A stretch of DNA of 64,000 nucleotides, taken from positions 18,617,867 to 18,681,866 of the forward strand of contig CM055882.1 in the NCBI GenBank assembly GCA_029582165.1, in the 5' to 3' direction. This document shows, piece by piece, positions 58,585-64,000 of the stretch. The position numbers and the translations under genes were made by a program. The DNA is from Portulaca oleracea (Eukaryota; Streptophyta; Magnoliopsida; Caryophyllales; Portulacaceae). Each line of letters opens with the position of its first letter. Position 1 is the stretch's first letter. Below the pieces are notes generated by a model, which saw only the letters and a program-made list of their open reading frames with translations, searched no databases and had not been told where the DNA came from.

Positions 58585-59504
58585 ATGCATAAATTGACAA
58601 CTTTGAAATCTAATTCGGTCAACTTTGCAGTTTTGAACAAAATGAAAAATACTAGGAAATGGATGTATGAGAGAATCGATGAGGAGGGGTATCTTAGTAA
58701 AGAGTTTGTTAGAGGGGTGAAAGAAGAATTTTTGCCGGTTGCTAAACAAACCATTAGCTTCCAATCGGATAAAGTACTTAGGTGTCCATGTTCAAAGTGT
58801 AAAAACATGAAACACCAACGTGAGGACAATGTTAAGGTGCACTTGTACAAAAATGGGTTCGTACCACGTTATTTTGTGTGGACGAGTCACGGTGAGGTGT
58901 ACGTGCCTCCCATTGCCATAATCCTCAACCAAACGTCGAACCAAATTGAAGGGTCGTCGAGGACTGATGTGTTAGACCCAATGCAAGAAATGCTCACGGA
59001 TGCCATCGGAGATTTATCGTCCAACGTGTTCGACACAATAGAGAATGAGCCGACAGATGGAGGGCAAAAATTTCTTGAAATGTTAGAAGCGTCCAAACGA
59101 CCTTTGTATGAGGTTGCGAATCGCGGTTGTCGATGAGTGTCTCGGCTTGTTAACATAAAATGTGAGTATAATCTCCCTAACAAAGCCGTAGACAGTCTGC
59201 TAGCCCTCATGAAAGACATTTGCCCCCTGTTAATGAAATGACAGACACGTACCACTCGTCGAAGAAGTTACTTAAAGCTTTAGAACTTCCGCATGAGAGG
59301 ATCGACGCGTGTCCAAAGGGGTGTATGTTGTTTTGGAAGGAGAACTCCATGCTTGATAGTTGCAACTTTTGCGGTGCTGATCGATATGTGCGGACAACGA
59401 ACAAGGGTAAAAAGATCGCCCACAAGGAGCTCATATACTTTCCAATCGGTCCGCGGTTGCAAAGGTTATACTTGACTAAGACATCAGCAGAGCAAATGAG
59501 GTGG
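58585..59504 (+). pseudogene. CACTA transposase (TnpD/Tnp2-like), frameshifted and interrupted
   Basis: The first frame (58585-59136) has the transposase-associated domain: KWMYERIDEEGYLSKEFVRG, LRCPCSKCKNMKHQ (zinc-binding cysteines), VKVHLYKNGFVPRYFVWTSH. A second frame gives VSRLVNIKCEYNLPNKAVDS; a third (about 59209-59504) gives YHSSKKLLKALELPHERIDA, CPKGCMLFWKEN and LQRLYLTKTSAEQMRW. Two frameshifts separate them. The coding sequence ends exactly at the LTR start TGTAGACACC. The element could not make its own transposase from this copy. Confidence 0.85.
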
Positions 59505-61056
59505 TGTAGACACCAAAATGGGTCAAGCGGATTTTCAGCCTAGTCCGGGGGGTCGAGAAAATGAAGCTGCGGATTTCTTAATTTTTGAGCCAAAAGATGC
59601 GGATTTCACTGGTTTGGGCCAAGAAGACTGGGTCTGCGCGGATTTCACTGGTTTGGGCAAAGAAGACTGGGTCTGCGCGGATTTCACTGGTTTGGGCCAA
59701 GAAGACTGAATCCGCGCAGATTTCACTTTTTGGGCCCTGACTGGGGTGGCGCGGATTTTGGTGCCGGGTACCAAGGCTGGTTCAAATTTTGGGTCGGATC
59801 CGAATTCAAATAGAATCCGAAAATCTGCGCGGATTCATCACCCGACCCAGTTGGAGTTGCGCGGATTTTGCCCAGTCAAGCCAACTGCAGTTTCCAGTCA
59901 ACCAACTGCTGGTAGTTGTGCGGGGGTGGCGCGGATTTGACGATAACTGGCCAACCGTCGTCAACCGTCACCAACCGTCGATAACCGTTGCCAATTTTGG
60001 GAGTCTATTTAAGGATCCGCGCGGATCCGGAGTAGAGGTTGGCAATTTTTGTATTCGGAGCGGAGATTTTTCTGGGCACTCACATTTTAACACTGACGAA
60101 CACAAAATTCGACCCGACGAAGCATAAGGAAATCCGCGCGGATTTCCTCGACAAATCTCTCTCGGCTGCTCTGAATTCTCACATCCGATCCGAATCAGTT
60201 CCCGGCGACCCATTTTCCCATCAGATCTGCGCGGATTCGGGGTATAATTCGCTTCATTTTACTCATTTTTTTTAGTTTTTTTGTTTTGTTTCCCGGTTTA
60301 AGAAAAGATGTAACAATGTAGTCCTTTAGTTCCCCGCCCGATGTAATTTGTTTCTTTCGTTTTATTTTTTGTGAACTTTAGAATCTTTTGTTGAATTGCA
60401 TGTTATTTTAGTAAATTTTGTGACAACTTTCTTTTACTCTTTTTCTTCTTTCTAATGTAACCCGACCTAGTAAGGGCCGCCATGGCGGTGCAAGGCATCC
60501 CCTACAGCATTTTTACCCCCGAACTTGTTTTTTTGGTTCGAGACCGGAGTCAAAATTTTTAAGTTTTGTTAATTTTACTTAAAAAAAATTAACTGGCGAC
60601 TCCTTATTTCTTTTTACTGAAAAGAAGCGTTTTTTGGCTCGGGCGAGCAACGGATCCGCGCGGATCTGCGCTTGTCTCGGCCCGATTTTTCCTGTTTTCT
60701 TTCTTTCTTTTTCTTTCCTGTTTTTCTGCTCACCGAAAATTTTCGACCCAGAATGGTTCGGATCCGCGGATCCAGGAACCATCTCGGCCAAATCGACCCG
60801 AATCGCGTGGATCCGGGCGATTTTGGCCTAAATGGCCCCGAATCGCGCGGACCGGTGCATTTAGGTGAAGTGGGTATGAGAATCCGCGTGGTTCCGACCC
60901 TATTTTCGTTTTTTTTAGTTTTCTTTTATCCGACCCTCGAAAAATCAGTTATGTGAAAAGTTTAAGTTTTTTATTTTCGCCCCTTAAAAGATAAGCAACC
61001 CTACGTCGAATCGACCTTCCGTGGGGGACCGTGCCCTCCGGGCCGCGGGCCCTACA
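59505..61056 (+). mobile_element. 5' LTR of a Tat/Ogre-like Ty3/gypsy element (1552 bp)
   Basis: It starts TGTAGACACC, abutting broken transposase codons, and ends GGGCCCTACA one base before the primer-binding site. It shares start, end type and an internal block (CCCCGAA, GACCGGAGTC, CTGGCGACTCC) with the LTR at 2336-4126. A TATA-like CTATTTAAGG lies at 60005. Most copies of the ATCCGCGCGGAT palindrome are here. Confidence 0.88.
60005..60012 (+). promoter_or_regulatory. TATA-like element of the LTR
   Basis: CTATTTAAGG about 500 bp into the LTR, in a position comparable to the TATA box at 2907 in the related LTR. Confidence 0.45.
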
Positions 61057-61057
61057 G

Positions 61058-61075
61058 TGGCGACTCCACTGGGGA
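61058..61075 (+). other. Primer-binding site of the Tat/Ogre-like element
   Basis: TGGCGACTCCACTGGGGA starts two bases after the LTR end. TGG at the start pairs with the CCA tail of a tRNA. Ogre-type elements are reported to use an arginine tRNA; I have not verified the tRNA match here. Confidence 0.75.
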
Positions 61076-62640
61076 CTTATAAGAGGGTAAAAACTTGAAA
61101 AGTCGGGTTTAGTTTTTTTTAAAAAAAAAAGTTGTCACATTTTTTTTTTACTTTAGGCATTATTTGCATTTCACGGGCCTTCCCCTTCGTCGGGCACACA
61201 AGGTACCGTTTAGGAAATCCTCATTTACCATTTTGGGAAAAACATTAACCATTCAACTCAGGTGGGTCCACTTAGACCTTCACCGAGCCGGTGGTTGTTT
61301 TTCCCCCTCGTGCCATACTCCTTAATCCACTTGATTAAAAGGAGCAACCCGGGGGTATTAACCTTCCATGCACCCCATGGAGGCCAAATACCCGGGACAC
61401 GAGTTAGGAGGCGTTAGTAAATCAAACCTTAAACTCTAAACGTAGGGCCTTGGTTAGGATTGAACTGCATTTGTATGCTATGTGTTTTTCCCTACCTTCG
61501 AACCCGAGACCATGCAGTAGTGCTTAGAAAAAAAATAATAAAGTCTTTTTTTTTTTAGTCTTTTATTTTTGTGTCGGACCCCAATTTAGGCCCGACAGTA
61601 GACCTGAGCCGGAGATCCGCGCGGATTTCAGTTAAGCTCGACTACTGGCAGGCCTAAACTGAGGGAGGTCAGTGTCTGGGCTTAGAATTTGGCCCACATT
61701 GGATTCAGACCCAGGGAATCCGCGCGGATTCCAGGTTGGGTCGGGTCACATGTGGTCCAAGTTCTTCCGGTTTTGTTGTTTTTTTGTTTAACCAGATTCA
61801 GGCCCGATAATAGGCCTGAGCCCAGAAATCCGCGCGGATTTCTGTGGGGCTCGGTCATTTTTTTCTTTCTTTTTTTTATCTTGTGTTCGGCTGGAATCCG
61901 GGCTTGGGCAGTAATTTTGAGCCCAGAAAATCCGCGCAGACCTCACTGGGCGCAAGCCCAGTGGATCCGCGCGGACTCCTGGGAGCTCGGTGGCTGCCCG
62001 ACCCAGATTGAGGTCGTTTTGGGTCGTCGTTTGTGTTTGTTTTTTTTTTTGGGTCGTCGTTTGTGTCGGTTTTTTCTCCTTTTTGCATAGAATCTTGGTG
62101 TTTTGGGTCTGAAATACATTTGGGCTGTCTAAAGTCGTTGGGCCTCACGAGATCCATGCGAATTTTGTGAGTAGGCCTACCCTTTGGGCGGTCCAAATGA
62201 GTTTCTAGTTCGTTTAGTCCGCTAGATTAATATGTTTAGCCCTTATGAGAGGCCTGAGCTCTTTCTGGATTCGGTCCGATAAGGTTTAAACATGTTATCT
62301 CGGGCCTGAGTCAGCATTCTGCATAAGAGTTTTATTCGGGCTTCGCATATAGTCTTGAGCTTTAGTTCGATTATTCGGAGTTCAAATAGAATTCTTCATC
62401 CATTGCATGTTGTGTCTTTAGGAGGGCGTTGAGCTGAGTCTTTGAATTCCTCCACCTTTTCAGGACAGGATAGGTTGGTTTCGGGTTTATCAACGGACGA
62501 ACCGGCGTTTGGAAACCTTCGACATTCATTACGACAGTAACGAAGACCGGGTATCATCTGAGGTAACCAATCCAGAGGCGACTGACGAAGGAGCATCTGA
62601 GGGAGTAGTTGAGAGTTTAGTGATTGATCCATCTGAAACC
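61076..62640 (+). mobile_element. 5' leader of the Tat/Ogre-like element
   Basis: Noncoding; carries five further palindrome copies up to about 61975. From 62458 the frame of gag is open without an ATG (QDRIGWFRVYQRTNRRLETF), directly after a TTTTCAG that looks like a 3' splice site. A spliced upstream start is possible. Confidence 0.55.
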
Positions 62641-64000
62641 ATGTCAAACCCAAATGATGACGGCAGCGGGGGTCAACCACACAGTGATGATGGGGAGGAA
62701 GCTGTTCCACCACCACCACCAGCTCCAAACACTGACTTGGAGCAATTAACCAATGTGATTTTAAACATGCAAGTTTCGATGAACGCTCAGCTGGAGGCAC
62801 AGAATCAGAGAATCGACGCCGTCATTCACGCTATGGAAGAGGCCAAGAACTCAAATGTGAAAAATCCTCCCACGGGTGAAGTAGAACAGTCTGGTAGAGA
62901 GAAAGATGGATCAGTCCACGGGATTTCAAACTCGAGACTAGATCGCATCGAGCAGATGTTGAAAGAATCTACTTTGTTCAACAATCAATTTATGGATGAT
63001 GTCGGTTTTACACCGGTGCCTCGGGGAAGGCTTCCCCCTAAGTTCAACATGCCAGACATTAAGTTCCACGGTGTTGAGAGCCCGCATCAGCATGTGAGGA
63101 ACTTTCTGGGGGCTATGACACTGAAGGGAGTAGAGGAAGACATCTATCACATTATTTTTCCTTGGACTTTGGGTCCAGATGTTATGAAATGGTACAACAC
63201 TCTCAGTCCGGCTAAGACTACACAATGGAGTTTGCTTTGCAAGGAGTTCTTACATCAGTACTCCTACAATGTAGACATGCCAGTCACTTTAAGGGACATG
63301 GAATTAGTGAAGCAAGAGGAGAAAGAATCTTTCTCTGACTACTTTGCTCGGTGGAGATCAAAGGCAGCTCAAATGGTGGACCGACCATCTGAAGAGCACC
63401 AAGTAGATATGCTTATTAGAAGTCTACAACCATCATACAACGCTCATTTGAGGTTTCAACCCCTTAAAGATTTCGCTACATTAAGACTGGCTGGGACTAA
63501 GATAGAAAGTGAGTTTGCTAAGGGAGTTGTAACTGGGGGCTGGAAGAACACCTATACTAACAGGAAGTCGGCTGGCCCATCGGCATCCAACAACAAGGGG
63601 AATGAGGTGAATGCCCTACAACGCTACACCGAATACACCCCTATAGACACTACGTACGCTCAAGCTTTAGAGCGTCTCTTAAGCAAGGGAATGATTACCC
63701 TTCCCGACTTAAGGCCGGAGCCAAAAGAGAAGCCACGGAATTGGGACGCCGGCAAGTTCTGCAAGTACCATAGGGCTCGAGGGCATGATACCGAGCAGTG
63801 TTTTACTTTGAAGAACAGGATGGAGGAGATGTTCAGATCAAAGCAATTACCCTTACCGAAGGCAGCACAAAAACCTAGCAACACAAACAATCCACTAGGT
63901 ACACTGCATATACACGCTGTGTTTGAGGAATGCGAGTGGGACCCCTCGGATTTCATTACTGATGCAAAGAAGTCAACTTACATCACGCGTTACTTCACGG
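62641..64000 (+). CDS. gag polyprotein of the Tat/Ogre-like retrotransposon, partial
   Basis: Open from ATG at 62641 to the window end (over 450 codons) with no stop. Residues about 1-35 are low-complexity with Pro runs; then a coiled-coil-like stretch (LEQLTNVILNMQVSMNAQLE); then the gag/capsid domain (FNMPDIKFHGVESPHQHVRN, KWYNTLSPAKTTQWSLLCKE, VKQEEKESFSDYFARWRSKA, VDMLIRSLQPSYNAHL). A zinc-knuckle-like CKYHRARGHDTEQC (C-X2-H-X4-H-X4-C) lies near 63760-63801. This is the usual order for plant Tat/Ogre gag. The frame also extends upstream to 62458, so the start codon is not certain. The intact frame suggests a young insertion. Confidence 0.88.
   Translation, partial: MSNPNDDGSGGQPHSDDGEEAVPPPPPAPNTDLEQLTNVILNMQVSMNAQLEAQNQRIDAVIHAMEEAKNSNVKNPPTGEVEQSGREKDGSVHGISNSRLDRIEQMLKESTLFNNQFMDDVGFTPVPRGRLPPKFNMPDIKFHGVESPHQHVRNFLGAMTLKGVEEDIYHIIFPWTLGPDVMKWYNTLSPAKTTQWSLLCKEFLHQYSYNVDMPVTLRDMELVKQEEKESFSDYFARWRSKAAQMVDRPSEEHQVDMLIRSLQPSYNAHLRFQPLKDFATLRLAGTKIESEFAKGVVTGGWKNTYTNRKSAGPSASNNKGNEVNALQRYTEYTPIDTTYAQALERLLSKGMITLPDLRPEPKEKPRNWDAGKFCKYHRARGHDTEQCFTLKNRMEEMFRSKQLPLPKAAQKPSNTNNPLGTLHIHAVFEECEWDPSDFITDAKKSTYITRYFT

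Larger units (their letters stand above)
55901..59504 (+). mobile_element. CACTA (En/Spm) DNA transposon, left part
   Basis: Starts CACTACAAGA, the diagnostic CACTA terminus, after a candidate 3-bp target CTA (55898-55900), inside the integrase gene of the Tekay-like element. Subterminal repeats at 55920-56170, a GC-rich leader (56270-56510), long AT-rich introns with hairpins, and a transposase from 58585 follow. It is cut at 59504/59505 by an LTR retrotransposon; the right end is outside the window. Confidence 0.85.
59633..61975. repeat. Dispersed palindrome ATCCGCGCGGAT, about 20 copies
   Basis: Copies near 59633, 59672, 59709, 59748, 59822, 59857, 59926, 60013, 60128, 60224, 60651, 60760, 60803, 60838, 60880, 61614, 61715, 61824, 61929 and 61965. 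Several are perfect palindromes with different but still paired flanks: GGATCCGCGCGGATCC (60013), GGAAATCCGCGCGGATTTCC (60128), GGAATCCGCGCGGATTCC (61715). Confidence 0.9.

Noticed and set aside
59518..60956. Several short ORFs in the LTR
   Set aside because: They arise from the palindrome array and GC-rich LTR sequence; no domain and no shared frame.

Overview
The window is repeat-rich plant nuclear DNA, most likely from a eudicot (the species cannot be named from this sequence). The evidence is plant-type transposable elements of almost every class, one intron-rich plant coiled-coil gene with GT-AG introns, and no bacterial operon features. No CRISPR array, rRNA gene or convincing tRNA gene was seen.

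Layout. (1) 1-7172: the 3' end of a Ty3/gypsy element of Tat/Ogre type (antisense plant-mobile-domain ORF, polypurine tract, 1.8 kb LTR), inserted into the gag gene of a minus-strand gypsy element whose primer-binding site and 5' LTR follow; that LTR carries a hAT-type MITE. (2) 7173-16200: LTR-derived and hAT-derived sequence, including a hAT element with a clean 8-bp target-site duplication (TSD) and a solo Tekay-like LTR (5-bp TSD TTGGG) inside a copia-type LTR. (3) 16580-19373: dead Ty1/copia pol and an orphan RNase H domain. (4) 20224-45672, minus strand: one long coiled-coil gene. Every exon junction was checked for phase; a 25-exon model gives 816 in-frame codons when a broken exon 5 is left out. 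Its middle is a 98-codon, four-exon module present in up to four tandem, partly eroded copies. Exon 17 has an in-frame TGA where TGG is likely ancestral. Introns hold antisense LINE fragments, two solo LTRs with TSDs, a MULE MITE, (CT)n tracts starting at the 5' splice sites, and poly-G tracts. (5) 46250-48071: upstream region with a Helitron-like 3' end. (6) 48072-64000: a nest of insertions. A Tekay-like chromovirus (minus strand) has its 3' LTR split by two MULE-type foldback elements, one of which itself holds a hAT element and a gypsy LTR fragment. Its integrase gene is cut by a CACTA transposon, whose transposase is cut in turn by a second Tat-type LTR retrotransposon that runs off the window with an intact gag.

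The most unusual signal is shared by unrelated LTRs. Each carries its own short GC-rich palindrome, repeated 3 to about 20 times in otherwise AT-rich sequence, and in several cases both arms change together so that symmetry is kept. In three LTRs the palindrome cluster lies directly beside a conserved block of about 150 bp.
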